In this document: in pieces, positions 8,389 through 17,113 of the stretch | How positions within the stretch are numbered: the first letter of the stretch is position 1 | Layout: each line of letters begins with the position of its first letter | Assembly: GCA_021325095.1 (NCBI GenBank) | Contig: JAJPHV010000056.1 | Location: forward strand, 1-64,000 | Direction: 5' to 3' | Source of the DNA: Chloroflexota bacterium | GTDB taxonomy: Bacteria > Chloroflexota > Anaerolineae > Aggregatilineales > UBA2796 | DNA: 64,000 nt | The notes under the pieces: model-generated | What the model was told of the DNA's origin: nothing | The model's input: the letters and a program-made list of their open reading frames with translations, nothing else | The model's database searches: none | Program-made: the position numbers and the translations under genes

Positions 8389-8412
8389 ACTTCGGACTCT
8401 CCGCGCTATAAT
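8384..8412 (+). promoter_or_regulatory. Sigma70-type promoter of the radical SAM gene
   Basis: TTCAAA (8384-8389), exactly 17 bases, then a perfect TATAAT (8407-8412). Transcription would begin near 8419, about 119 bases before the chosen ATG. The -35 box overlaps the TTG start of the divergent membrane-protein gene. Confidence 0.7.
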
Positions 8413-8537
8413 GCTGCACATGAATGCAGGCGCAACGTCGCAAGTGCATAATAGCCCAGATTGCAGCAAAGTCAAAGGTTGCCAGTCCATCGATTTGGCT
8501 ACGGAAACACGCCGAGCCGTTGAGAGAGGGTTTGCCA

Positions 8538-10457
8538 ATGTTACCGGAACAGATCGAGCGCCAACTGGATCGCGTCCTGCTGTCGGTGACGAAGCCGGGG
8601 CGCTACGTGGGTGGCGAGTACAACAGCGTGGTCAAGAACTGGGATGAGATACCGTTCCACGCAGCGCTGGCCTTCCCGGATATTTACGACCTGGGTATGT
8701 CCAACCTGGGTCTGATGATCCTGTACGGCGCGTTGAATGACCAGCCGGACATGCTGGCCGAGCGTGTGTTCAGCCCCTGGCTGGACATGGAAGAAGTCAT
8801 GCGGCATGAGGGTATTCCGCTGTACAGCCTGGAAAGCAAGCACCCCATCCGCGATTTTGACTTGCTGGGCATCAGCCTGCCCTACGAACAGCTTTACACC
8901 AACGCTGTCAACCTGCTCGACCTGGCGGGGATGCCGATCCTGGCCGAGGAGCGCGACGAGTCGTACCCGCTGGTCATTGCAGGCGGGCACGCCTGTTACA
9001 ACCCTGACCCGATGGCGGATTTCATCGACGCCTTCGTGATCGGCGAGGGTGAGGAGATCATCGTCGAAATTGCCCGCGAGTTGATGGCAGTGCGTGGCCT
9101 GCCCCGGCGCGAACAACTGCGGCATCTCGCCCGGATTGAAGGGCTGTATATTCCGCGCTTCTACGACGTGGCCTATCACGAAGACGGCACGCTGCGCAGC
9201 GTCAGGCCAAACGTGCCCGAAGCGCCGCCCAAAGTGCTGAAACGGATTGTGCCCGTGCTGCCCAGGCCGTTCACCAAGTTCCTGGTTCCAAACGTCGATA
9301 CCGTTCACAACCGCGCGCCGATTGAGATTATGCGCGGCTGCACGCGCGGCTGTCGCTTCTGCCACGCCGGGATGGTGACGCGCCCGGTGCGCGAACGACC
9401 CGTCGAGGAGATCGTGGCCGCCGTTGACGAGATCATGAAAAACACGGGCTTTGAGGAGATCGGCCTGCTCAGTCTGTCCTCGTCGGACTTTGGCGAGGTC
9501 AAGCGGCTGGTGCGCGAGATCGGCGACAGGTGGGGGTCGAAGGGCCTGAGCATCAGCCTGCCGAGCCTGCGCATCGAGACGATGAGCGCCGACCTGATGG
9601 ATGCGCTGCGCGATACGCGGCGCGGTGGCTTCACACTGGCGCCGGAAGCAGCCACCGAGAAGATGCGCGACATCATCAACAAGTACGTGCCCGACGCACA
9701 GGTATTGGAAACGGCGCACGAGATTTACAAGCGCGGCTGGCGCACCATCAAGCTGTATTTCATGATCGGCCATCCGAGCGAGACGCTGGAAGACGTGCAG
9801 GCCATCTGCGATCTGTCGAAGGCGGTGCTGCGCGAGGGTCAGAAGATTCACGGCGCTAAGGCCAACGTCAACGTCGGCGTCAGCACGTTCATCCCCAAGC
9901 CGCACACGCCCTTCCAGTGGGTCAGCGTGGACACGCTGGATCAGATCGTTGCCAAACAAAAGCTGCTTCAGGAACAACTGCGTGGACACGGCCTGCGGCT
10001 GCGCTGGAACAACCCGCAGGAGACCCTGCTCGAGGCATTCCTCAGTCGTGGGGATCGGCGGTTGGGCAAGGTGATCCGCCGGGCCTGGGAACTGGGCGAC
10101 AAATTTGATGCGTGGCAGGAGCAGTTCAAGCCGGAAGCATGGCGGCAGGCGTTCGAGGAAAACGGCCTGACGATGGCGTTCTACACGCACCGCCCGCGCC
10201 CCATCGACGAGCTTTTCCCCTGGGATCACATCGACGTGGCCGTCAAGAAGAAGTTCCTGGCCGAAGATTACCTGATGTCGCAGCGCGGCGAAACGCGCGT
10301 GGACTGCCGCAACCAGTGCTTCGCCTGCGGCATTCTGCCCAAGTTTGCCAAAACACGCAGCGAAACACCCGCCGAAGCCTGGGAATGCCCGCCCGTCGTG
10401 CCAAAGCACCTGCGCGGCAAGCAGGTCGGCGAGGTCATCCCGCTCATGGCGAATTGA
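8538..10457 (+). CDS. B12-binding-type radical SAM protein (TIGR03960-like)
   Basis: A 639-residue radical SAM protein. Residues about 30-200 form the cobalamin-binding-like domain (FPDIYDLGMSNLGL, LLGISLPYE, VIAGGHACYNPDP, FVIGEGEE). The cluster-binding motif is GCTRGCRFCHAG near residue 270, with C-x3-C-x2-C spacing, followed by SLSSSDFG and SLPSLRIETM. A C-terminal cysteine set, CRNQCFACG and a later C, suggests another metal site. The function of the family is unproven; RNA or protein modification is guessed because it often sits beside a DUF2344 partner and ribosomal L21/L27 genes, neither of which is adjacent here. GAGAGGG precedes the ATG; in-frame starts further up would lie in the leader. 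Confidence 0.85.
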   Translation: MLPEQIERQLDRVLLSVTKPGRYVGGEYNSVVKNWDEIPFHAALAFPDIYDLGMSNLGLMILYGALNDQPDMLAERVFSPWLDMEEVMRHEGIPLYSLESKHPIRDFDLLGISLPYEQLYTNAVNLLDLAGMPILAEERDESYPLVIAGGHACYNPDPMADFIDAFVIGEGEEIIVEIARELMAVRGLPRREQLRHLARIEGLYIPRFYDVAYHEDGTLRSVRPNVPEAPPKVLKRIVPVLPRPFTKFLVPNVDTVHNRAPIEIMRGCTRGCRFCHAGMVTRPVRERPVEEIVAAVDEIMKNTGFEEIGLLSLSSSDFGEVKRLVREIGDRWGSKGLSISLPSLRIETMSADLMDALRDTRRGGFTLAPEAATEKMRDIINKYVPDAQVLETAHEIYKRGWRTIKLYFMIGHPSETLEDVQAICDLSKAVLREGQKIHGAKANVNVGVSTFIPKPHTPFQWVSVDTLDQIVAKQKLLQEQLRGHGLRLRWNNPQETLLEAFLSRGDRRLGKVIRRAWELGDKFDAWQEQFKPEAWRQAFEENGLTMAFYTHRPRPIDELFPWDHIDVAVKKKFLAEDYLMSQRGETRVDCRNQCFACGILPKFAKTRSETPAEAWECPPVVPKHLRGKQVGEVIPLMAN

Positions 10458-10481
10458 TGGCGGTTGACCTTACCCCTTAGC

Positions 10482-10503
10482 CCCCTCTCCAACTGGAGAG
10501 GGG
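10482..10503. terminator. Hairpin after the radical SAM gene (intergenic repeat family)
   Basis: Perfect 9-base stem CCCCTCTCC / GGAGAGGGG around AACT, 24 bases after the stop codon and preceded by CCTTACCCCTTAG. Same family as the hairpin at 1686. No T-tract follows. Confidence 0.5.
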
Positions 10504-10561
10504 AATCGAGGGGCGTAACTTGTACCAGTACGCCCAGACCCGCACGCAATAAGGAACAATA

Positions 10562-10975
10562 ATGATGCCAGTTGAAGTCACAATCGAAAGAGAGGGGCGG
10601 GTGACAGTGGCGACCTACCTGGAGCCGCTCGACATGAAAGAAATTGTCGAGGCCAATGACAAAGCGACGCGGGAATTTCTACAATTCGCCACGAAGCCCG
10701 TACATTCCATTCTCGACCTGACACGAGTGCATAAATTACCCTCAAACATGCTCAGCAACAGCCTGAGCATGGCGAAGAAACTGCATCCGATGGTCGGTGC
10801 GCTGGTCGTTGTGTCCGAAAGTTCATTTATCAATGCGATGTCGGCCATCCTCAGCAAAACGCCACTAGGCCGGAAAGTGATCACCTGCAAGACGATTGAT
10901 GAAGCGTGGGAAGTCGTGGATCGCCTGCTGGCCGAAGAGAGCGCCCAACCCAACATCTCCTCGGATGCTTCCTGA
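10562..10975 (+). CDS. Small STAS-like protein
   Basis: A 137-residue soluble protein with alternating strands and helices: VEVTIEREGRVTVATYLEP, HSILDLTRVHKLPSNML, GALVVVSESSFINAMSAILS, KVITCKTIDEAWEVVDRLLAEE. The layout resembles STAS/SpoIIAA-like domains (strand, helix, D-L-T at the end of the second strand, then KT-x-DEAW before the last helix), which serve as protein-protein switches. Assignment is by fold impression only. AAGGA precedes the paired ATGs. It stands alone between the radical SAM gene and the large membrane protein. Confidence 0.65.
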   Translation: MMPVEVTIEREGRVTVATYLEPLDMKEIVEANDKATREFLQFATKPVHSILDLTRVHKLPSNMLSNSLSMAKKLHPMVGALVVVSESSFINAMSAILSKTPLGRKVITCKTIDEAWEVVDRLLAEESAQPNISSDAS

Positions 10976-11020
10976 TCCCGGGCGAATGGATCGGGGAAGC
11001 GTCGCGCGTCTGTCACTACC

Positions 11021-13258
11021 ATGAACCAATCCAGCCTGAAACGGCAGCTAGGCGCGATCGGCTTCTTTGTGCTGCTGGCATTCCTGGCCCTGTATTGGCC
11101 CCTCTTCCACCTCAGCACGCACGTGCCCGGCGACTCGACCACCGATTACTTCCATTTCCACTGGAATTACTGGTGGATTCGCCATGCGCTGACGACAGGC
11201 GTGAACATCTACGAAACCAATTTTGTGATGTTTCCTTTTGTTTCCAACCTGGCGCTCCATACCCTGATCCCGTTCTGGTTTCCGGTGTGGGCGGTACTGG
11301 AACCCCTGCTCGGTACGGTGGCTGCGATGAATATTATCTTCGCCATAGCGATGGCGTTGATCGGCTACACGTTCTTTCTGCTGCTGCGCCGCGAAGGTGT
11401 TCCTGCCGGATTGGCCCTGATCGGCGGCGCAGTGCTGCAACTGACGCCTGCCGTCCTCGGCGCAATTGTGTGGAGCGATCTGAATTATGCCAGTTTCTTC
11501 TGGCCCGCCTTACAGCTCCTGATCTGGGGGCAGGTCGTGCGCAGCGTACACGATCCCCGGCGGTGCTTGCTGTGGGGAGTGGTGCAGGGATTGGCCTTCT
11601 ACGCGATGGCGATGACGGACTTCCAGTACCTGCTGTATTCGGTCTTCCTGCTCGTGCCCTACGGCGTGCTGACCCTGATCGAAGCGCCGGACGGCGCAGC
11701 GCGGCTGCGCCTGGTGCGGTCTGGAATTCTGGCAGTGAGCCTGATGCTGGTTTTGCTGTGGTTGGTCGGGCCGCTGCCGTACCTGCTGAAGTTTGACCGC
11801 TCGACACTCCGCCCGCCCCCAGCAGAACGGGTGCATAGCTTGCCGTTTCCGGCGGGTTACTTCCTGCGCTTTGACGATTACCGGGCAACGATCACGCTTG
11901 GCTCGTTCGTCGTGCCGATCATGCTGCTGACGCTGGTCGCCAGTTTGAGCGTTTCACGCAAGATGCGCCGCTGTGAACGTTCCAGTCGCCGCTGGTTCTG
12001 GCTCGGGTTGAGCCTCCTTTTGCTGATCCTGGGGGCAGGCGCACGTATTACGGTGGCTGGCCTGACAATCCCACTGCCTTACGCGATGGTCCACAGTCTC
12101 GTAGGCGGACTGTTCCGCAGCCCCGAGCGCTTCGGCACGCTGGCGATCATCCCGGCTATGCTGTTTGTCGGCCAGACATGGAAACCGCTGCTTGCGTATC
12201 GTCCGCGCCGATTACTTGGCGCGAGCACGCTGGCGCTGTTGGCCGTTCTCTACGATGCGCGGCTGTTCCTGCCCATGCAGATTCAGCAGCCCGTCCAGCC
12301 CTACGCCTTTTACCAGAAGATCGGGCAGGAGCGCGGCAAACCTTACGACGACCAGGTGGTGCTGGAAGTCCCTGTTGCGGCTGGCTCCGGCGAATACTCA
12401 GTGGGCAACTTTAACGATCTTGCCACGCAGTTCTACGGCATGACGCACGGCAAGCGCATGGTGAACGGGCTGCTGGCGCGCACGTCCGTTAACGCTTACT
12501 GGTACTTGCGGACGGACGATCCGATGTTAAGCTGGCTCGGCCAACGCCGTCTGCTGGACGAGGCGAAAGTGCAGGCGCAGTTGCAAGATCGCATTTTCCA
12601 CTGGCCGATTGGTTATGTGGTCGTTCATCAGGATGCCATTGGCCTGGACTCGCCCACCAACCAGGAGATCATTGGCTATTTCAACTCGCTGCCCGGTCTG
12701 CTCTGCCCCTATACGGTGGAGGGCCACGCCGTCGTCTATCGCACGGCCTGGCATCCTGATGGCTGCCCACCACGCACCCCGCCGCAGCACGAACCGGGTG
12801 TCTACCATATTGACATCGGCGCACCCGGCGATGAGCCTTTTATCGGGTGGGGCTGGCATTACGCGGAGAATATCTCCGGCGTCACGCTGCGTTGGACGGG
12901 GGCCTTTCCACAGACAAAGGTGTACGTCGATCTGCCCCCTGGCGATTACGACGTCTCGCTATCGGCGCAAGCCTACACCGTACCGCGCGAACTGAGCCTG
13001 CTCGTGAACGGCCAACCGCTCGCTACGGCCAGCGATCCCAGACGGCATCAGGTGGAAGTCTTCCCAAGCGGCCTGCAAACGTTCAGCTTTCACCTCCCGG
13101 CAGCGCTGGTCGGTAGCGGGAAGCACCTGACCCTGACGCTTCAATATGACGGCTGGATCGTTCCCAAAGAGAACCCGGTGCCAAGTTACCGGAGTGAGGA
13201 CACGCGCAAGCTGGCGGTGGCCGTCGATTGGATACGCTTCAGCCGCAACGAGTTTTAG
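11021..13258 (+). CDS. Large membrane protein, GT-C glycosyltransferase-like
   Basis: A 745-residue protein with about ten hydrophobic segments in residues 8-430 and a large soluble C-terminal part. After the first segment comes an outside loop with acidic residues (HVPGDSTTDYFHFHW), the place where GT-C enzymes such as PMT and ArnT carry their catalytic acid. The C-terminal 300 residues include a beta-rich module (YVDLPPGDYDVSLSAQAY, LSLLVNGQPL) that looks carbohydrate-binding-like. This suggests a lipid-linked sugar transferase or related envelope protein; the substrate is unknown and the class is inferred from topology. It begins 45 bases after the STAS-like gene and ends at a converging pair. 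Confidence 0.7.
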   Translation: MNQSSLKRQLGAIGFFVLLAFLALYWPLFHLSTHVPGDSTTDYFHFHWNYWWIRHALTTGVNIYETNFVMFPFVSNLALHTLIPFWFPVWAVLEPLLGTVAAMNIIFAIAMALIGYTFFLLLRREGVPAGLALIGGAVLQLTPAVLGAIVWSDLNYASFFWPALQLLIWGQVVRSVHDPRRCLLWGVVQGLAFYAMAMTDFQYLLYSVFLLVPYGVLTLIEAPDGAARLRLVRSGILAVSLMLVLLWLVGPLPYLLKFDRSTLRPPPAERVHSLPFPAGYFLRFDDYRATITLGSFVVPIMLLTLVASLSVSRKMRRCERSSRRWFWLGLSLLLLILGAGARITVAGLTIPLPYAMVHSLVGGLFRSPERFGTLAIIPAMLFVGQTWKPLLAYRPRRLLGASTLALLAVLYDARLFLPMQIQQPVQPYAFYQKIGQERGKPYDDQVVLEVPVAAGSGEYSVGNFNDLATQFYGMTHGKRMVNGLLARTSVNAYWYLRTDDPMLSWLGQRRLLDEAKVQAQLQDRIFHWPIGYVVVHQDAIGLDSPTNQEIIGYFNSLPGLLCPYTVEGHAVVYRTAWHPDGCPPRTPPQHEPGVYHIDIGAPGDEPFIGWGWHYAENISGVTLRWTGAFPQTKVYVDLPPGDYDVSLSAQAYTVPRELSLLVNGQPLATASDPRRHQVEVFPSGLQTFSFHLPAALVGSGKHLTLTLQYDGWIVPKENPVPSYRSEDTRKLAVAVDWIRFSRNEF

Positions 13259-13564
13259 AAACGATCTGGGTGCCCGGTCATACCCTGCGCTAAAGTAAGT
13301 TCTCGAATCGTTGTGCGAACCGCTGCACAAGCACATGATGAAGCCCGGACAAGGCTGCTTATTGATTCTGATGCCGCCGAGCGATGAAGCGTCATACTCA
13401 TTACAAGTCCGTTCGCTTTGCCACAGGGGAGAGTACGCTGTCCTCCCTCTCCCGGCGCACTACAAATGCCTATCAGGCACTGACCCATATGGCACAGGTG
13501 CGGGCGCAGCTTATCCGGGAAACCAGTAGACACCGGCAACTCAAGCCGGTGTCCTAGTGTCAGG
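13259..13564. other. Intergenic region between convergent genes
   Basis: Just over 300 bases with no supported gene. A 72-codon plus-strand frame (13311-13529) has no ribosome binding site or recognisable sequence. The only structure I see is the hairpin at 13530-13552. Confidence 0.5.
13530..13552. terminator. Hairpin between convergent genes
   Basis: Perfect 8-base stem ACACCGGC / GCCGGTGT around AACTCAA, lying 12 bases before the end of the minus-strand trans-sulfuration gene. It may stop transcription from both sides; there is no strong T-run. Confidence 0.5.
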
Positions 13565-14746
13565 CTATAGTTGTTCCAGCGCCTGTGCAAGGTCGGCGAT
13601 CAGGTCATCCGTATCCTCGATTCCGACAGCGTACCGCACCAGACCTTCGGGAATACCCATTGCCTCGCGCTCGGCAGGCGTCGATTCGACGTGGCTGGTC
13701 GTTGCCGGCGGTCCAACCACCGTCTCGACGGCTCCCAGATTGGCGGCCAAGTGCGCATATTGCAGCGCGGGCAGCACTTTGCGCACGGCCTCGAAGCCAC
13801 CCTTGAGCATAAAGCTCAACACGCCCCCGTAGCCGCGCATCTGCCGTGAGGCGATGGCGTGGCCTTCATCATCCGGCAGTCCAGGATAAAAGACCTTGCT
13901 GACTGCCGGATGCGCCTGCAAAAACCGGGCAATGCGCAACGCGCTCTCGTTCTGCTGGCGGATGCGCAGGTGCAGTGTCTTCATGCCGCGCAGCAGCAAA
14001 TAGGCTGCCATCGCGTCGAGCGTCGCGCCGGTGATCTCGCGGTAATGGAAGATGCGGTTGACCAGCGCCGCCGAGCCGCACGCAACGCCGCCCAGGGCGT
14101 CGGCGTGTCCGCCCAGGAACTTGGTGGCGCTGTGCAGCACCAGGTCGGCCCCCAGCGCCAGCGGGTTCTGGTTGATGGGCGTGGCAAAGGTATTATCCAC
14201 TACCGCCAGCGCGCCCACCTCGTGCGCCGCCCTGATCAGACGGGCCAGATCAACGACTTTCAGTGTCGGGTTGGTCGGGCTTTCCAGGTAAAGCACTGTG
14301 CAGCCCTGGGCGATACTGGCTTCGATGGCTGTGTGGTCTGTCGTATCGCACAGCGCCACGTCCACGCGGAGGCGGGGCAGAAATTCCAGGAACAGCTTGT
14401 TGGTTCCGCCGTAGGTATCTTTGACCGATACAACCCGATCACCGGGAGCCAGCAGCGTAAACAGGGTATTGCTGATGGCCGCCATCCCGGTGGCGAAGCT
14501 GGTCGCAGCCTCCGCGCCTTCAAGCTGCCGCACTTTTTCCTCGAAGGCCTGCACGGTCGGGTTGGTGTTGCGGCTGTAGATGTGGCCCAGCTGGCGGCCC
14601 TGCGCTACTTCCAGCCAGGTGTCCACGTCCGGGTAGCCAAAAGAGACGCTGTGGACAACCGGAACCTGGGTCGCTCCTTCCGCCAGGTACGAATCCTCTC
14701 CGGCCCACACGGACAGCGTACCGGAACCGGGTGGAGTGGTGGACAT
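13565..14746 (-). CDS. Cystathionine gamma-synthase/lyase family PLP enzyme
   Basis: A 393-residue fold-type I PLP enzyme of the Cys/Met metabolism family. The PLP lysine is in LHSATKFLGGHAD; other conserved parts are HIYSRNTNPTVQAFEEKV, ATSFATGMAAIS, YLESPTNPTLKVVDL and VVDNTFATP, and the phosphate-binding GMAAIS. Family members catalyse cystathionine gamma-synthase, gamma-lyase or methionine gamma-lyase reactions, which cannot be told apart by eye. The start at 14746 has AAGGAG six bases upstream; a longer frame adds ten residues without one. It seems to be a single-gene unit ending at the 13530 hairpin. Confidence 0.9.
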   Translation of the reverse strand: MSTTPPGSGTLSVWAGEDSYLAEGATQVPVVHSVSFGYPDVDTWLEVAQGRQLGHIYSRNTNPTVQAFEEKVRQLEGAEAATSFATGMAAISNTLFTLLAPGDRVVSVKDTYGGTNKLFLEFLPRLRVDVALCDTTDHTAIEASIAQGCTVLYLESPTNPTLKVVDLARLIRAAHEVGALAVVDNTFATPINQNPLALGADLVLHSATKFLGGHADALGGVACGSAALVNRIFHYREITGATLDAMAAYLLLRGMKTLHLRIRQQNESALRIARFLQAHPAVSKVFYPGLPDDEGHAIASRQMRGYGGVLSFMLKGGFEAVRKVLPALQYAHLAANLGAVETVVGPPATTSHVESTPAEREAMGIPEGLVRYAVGIEDTDDLIADLAQALEQL

Positions 14747-14805
14747 TGGCGACTCCTTATCGTGGGCCGGGCACAAAGGCCATGCCGAATAATCGACGGG
14801 CTATC

Positions 14806-15726
14806 TTATCCGATGAGAGGGCCAGAAGCCAGTCGTGCCAGCCCAACCGTGTCAGCCTGATTGTGACAACTCGCCGTGCCAGAGTCGCCGAATGTCTGGC
14901 CCTGGGTCGAGATGAACTCCCAATCGTAGCTGGTGGGGTGCAGCGTCAGCTTAAGCACACCGTATACGTAACTGCGGCGGACTTCGCTGTTGGGCTTGAT
15001 CAGGATGAAAGGGTAGGCTGATGCCCCGCCTGTCCCGACTACAAACTCGCGGATGCCCTGCGGATCGGCTTGGCCGTCGGGGTCCTGGGGTGCGAAGCGT
15101 TCGTAGTCGTGATCGTGCCCGTTGAGCACCACGTCCGCCCCGAAGTCGTAGAGTGCGCGCCACAGGTCTTTCATGCGCGGGTTGTTGCCATGCGGCCCAG
15201 AGCTAAACAGAGGATGATGCCAGATCGCCAGGGTACAGACGGCCCGGTGCTCGGCAAGGTCGGCGCGCAGCCACTTTTCTTGCGGCGACCCCGCGCTCAC
15301 CGGAATGTTGCTGTTCAGCGAGATGATGTGCCACGCGCCCAGGTCGAAGCTGTAGTAGCCACGCCTGTCCGGCCCGGCGTTCTCACCAAAGTAGGCGTAA
15401 TAGGGCAACGCGCCGGGCGAGCCGTAGTCGTGGTTTCCAGGAGCGGGGCGTGTCCGCGCTTTGTGCCGTCCCCAGGTCGGTTCGTAGCAGCGCCGGAACT
15501 CCTGTGCAGTCCCGGCATTGTAGGCGTTGTCCCCGGCGGTAAAAACCGTGCCGTCGATCTGATCAAGCAGGCTGGCCGTTTGCTGGCTGCCTTCCAGGTT
15601 GGCGCACTCGGCAATGTCGCCCGCTCCGACCAGCACCGGATCGCTGTCCGGTGTTTGCGAGCGGGCCGAATGCGGGAGCGCAAGGCTGGCAAGCAGCACG
15701 AGCAGGATGATCCGAAAAGGGCGCAT
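14806..15726 (-). CDS. Secreted calcineurin-like metallophosphoesterase
   Basis: A 306-residue exported protein. The signal peptide MRPFRIILLVLLASLALPHSARSQ is followed by the five metallophosphoesterase blocks: GAGDIAEC, FTAGDNAYN, PGNHDYG, WHHPLFSS and LNGHDHDYERF. These ligands hold two metals, as in purple acid phosphatase-like and alkaline phosphatase-like secreted enzymes. It probably hydrolyses phosphate esters outside the cytoplasmic membrane. A GTG eight codons upstream is in frame, but the ATG at 15726 begins the signal peptide cleanly and has AGGA ten bases before it. Confidence 0.88.
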   Translation of the reverse strand: MRPFRIILLVLLASLALPHSARSQTPDSDPVLVGAGDIAECANLEGSQQTASLLDQIDGTVFTAGDNAYNAGTAQEFRRCYEPTWGRHKARTRPAPGNHDYGSPGALPYYAYFGENAGPDRRGYYSFDLGAWHIISLNSNIPVSAGSPQEKWLRADLAEHRAVCTLAIWHHPLFSSGPHGNNPRMKDLWRALYDFGADVVLNGHDHDYERFAPQDPDGQADPQGIREFVVGTGGASAYPFILIKPNSEVRRSYVYGVLKLTLHPTSYDWEFISTQGQTFGDSGTASCHNQADTVGLARLASGPLIG

Positions 15727-15750
15727 CGTGGAAATGTCCTGAACGATCAC

Positions 15751-15899
15751 TGATATTACGTATTACGAATGGGGATAGTTTATCTCACCCCGGACCCTCT
15801 GCGCTGCGAAGCGCGGGAAACCGGTGGTGAAGGCTGCGTCGCCACCGGCTGCCCGGCAGCATCCTGCATTCTGGTGACGGGTGACAGGGCATGGCCGTG
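15751..15899. other. Intergenic region with degenerate hairpin repeat
   Basis: Contains CTCACCCCGGACCCTCTGCGC with a partly matching arm (15784-15815), a worn copy of the intergenic hairpin family, and a second inverted pair CCGGTGG / CCACCGG (about 15821-15855). It lies upstream of the phosphoesterase gene and downstream of the FHA gene, so it may end the FHA transcript. Confidence 0.35.
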
Positions 15900-16562
15900 T
15901 CAGGACTCGCAGCGGAAGAGCACCATCACGTCGCCCAGGGTCAGCACATCGCCGTCGTGCAGGACTTCGGCTTTGCTCGGCGAAACTCTCGCGCCGTTGA
16001 GCATCAACCCGCGCTGGCTGTAAAGATCGCGCACCGTGAATTCGCCATTGGCGTAGGCGATCAGGGCGTGCGGGCGGGAGACGGTGCGCTGAGGGTCGAG
16101 AGCAGTCAGGTCGGCATCAAGCGCTTCGGCGGGGTAGCCCAGGCTGGCATCGGCCCGGCCTATCAGGGCGCGCGTATGGCTGAGTTCAAATGTCAACCCA
16201 TCTTCGGACACCAGGCTGGCCCGAACGGGCAGCGGTTCGGCGCTGGCTTTGCCGCCGAGCCGGTTCAACAGACCGACGGAGATGGCCTGCCCCATGGTCG
16301 CTCTGGGATCCAGGGTCGTCATCTGCAAGATGTCACCTTCCTGGACACCCGCTTCGAACAACCTGTCGTCGTTATCGAGTACCTGGCGCTGGCGGACGAG
16401 CCGGTAACTCAATGGGTGACCATTTTCTTCGCGGGGTAGTTCCAGTGCCTCAATCAGCGATTCAATAGTGTCCTGCACGGTAGCATCCATTGCCAGGCGG
16501 ATCCGAGTCGAGGCTTTGGCGCCGTCACGAACGTACTGAAGTGTGACGTTTACAGGAATCAT
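15900..16562 (-). CDS. Ubiquitin-like (YukD/EsaB type) domain joined to an FHA domain
   Basis: A 220-residue cytoplasmic protein. Residues 1-80 (MIPVNVTLQYVRDG, ATVQDTIESLIEALELP, SYRLVRQRQVLDNDDRLFEAGVQEGDIL) follow the beta-grasp order of the small ubiquitin-like YukD/EsaB proteins of type VII secretion. Residues about 120-220 are an FHA domain with IGRAD, TVSRPHALI, and DLYSQRGLMLNG, which binds phosphothreonine. The conserved Arg, Ser and His of the FHA pocket are present, so it may read out the Ser/Thr kinases encoded in this window. The ATG at 16562 has GCAGG nine bases before it. No ESX ATPase or WXG100 gene is in sight. Confidence 0.75.
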   Translation of the reverse strand: MIPVNVTLQYVRDGAKASTRIRLAMDATVQDTIESLIEALELPREENGHPLSYRLVRQRQVLDNDDRLFEAGVQEGDILQMTTLDPRATMGQAISVGLLNRLGGKASAEPLPVRASLVSEDGLTFELSHTRALIGRADASLGYPAEALDADLTALDPQRTVSRPHALIAYANGEFTVRDLYSQRGLMLNGARVSPSKAEVLHDGDVLTLGDVMVLFRCES

Positions 16563-16634
16563 GCTCGATAACCTGCCCCTTCTGTTGAATTCAGTCCAAG
16601 TATAGCGCAGCGCACCGTCCGACACAGTTCTGCC

Positions 16635-16663
16635 TTGACATCCTCAACGTTTCCTTTTATTGT
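16635..16663 (+). promoter_or_regulatory. Sigma70-type promoter of the MarR gene
   Basis: Perfect TTGACA (16635-16640), 17 bases, then TATTGT (16658-16663). Transcription would start near 16670, where a GTG lies in frame with the MarR coding sequence, so a leaderless start is possible. Confidence 0.65.
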
Positions 16664-16677
16664 TTAGTTGTGAACAA
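16660..16677. promoter_or_regulatory. Imperfect inverted repeat over the MarR promoter (possible operator)
   Basis: TTGTTT and GAACAA arms form an imperfect 18-base dyad that overlaps the -10 box and the transcription start. MarR proteins often bind such AT-rich dyads to repress their own gene. No downstream operon mate exists on this strand, so autoregulation is the simplest reading. Confidence 0.4.
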
Positions 16678-16699
16678 ATATGCCGGGTTTGCGAACATC

Positions 16700-17113
16700 A
16701 TGGTTGAGGTCTGCGAACTGATCGATCTGCTAAACCACGTGGAGCAAAATATTTCCAGGGAAATTGAAGACGCACTAAAAGCACATAATCTGTCCCTGGC
16801 AAAGTACAACATCTTGAAGGCGCTGGCCGAAGGCGGGGGGCGGCTGCCGTTCAGCACGCTGGTCGAGCGTCTGGGCTGCGTCCGCTCGAACGTGACAGGG
16901 CTGATTGACCGCTTGCAGGACGACCATCTGGTGCGCCGGGTCGATCACCCGGAAGACCGCCGGATGCTGTTCGCAGAGCTAACCGATGAAGGCCGTGCCC
17001 TGATTATCGCCACCGCGCCGCATTACGACGCCGTGATCAATCGCATTTTTGACCGCCTGGACACGCAGCAGCGCGATACGCTGGGCGACCTGCTCAAAAC
17101 GCTGGCTCAGTAG
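16700..17113 (+). CDS. MarR-family transcriptional regulator
   Basis: A 137-residue winged-helix regulator: dimer helix at the N terminus, helix-turn-helix PFSTLVERLGCVRSNVTGLIDRLQ, and wing VDHPEDRRMLFAELTDEG with the family's D-x-R. Its ligand is unknown. ATG 16700 is preferred for a normal N terminus; a GTG at 16670 would add ten residues and coincide with the predicted transcription start. Neither has a good ribosome binding site. Its stop overlaps the stop of the convergent membrane protein gene by seven bases. Confidence 0.85.
   Translation: MVEVCELIDLLNHVEQNISREIEDALKAHNLSLAKYNILKALAEGGGRLPFSTLVERLGCVRSNVTGLIDRLQDDHLVRRVDHPEDRRMLFAELTDEGRALIIATAPHYDAVINRIFDRLDTQQRDTLGDLLKTLAQ

Noticed and set aside
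8541..10409. 622-codon minus-strand frame
   Set aside because: Exact antisense of the radical SAM gene; sequence is His/Arg/Gln-rich as expected of a shadow frame in GC-rich DNA.
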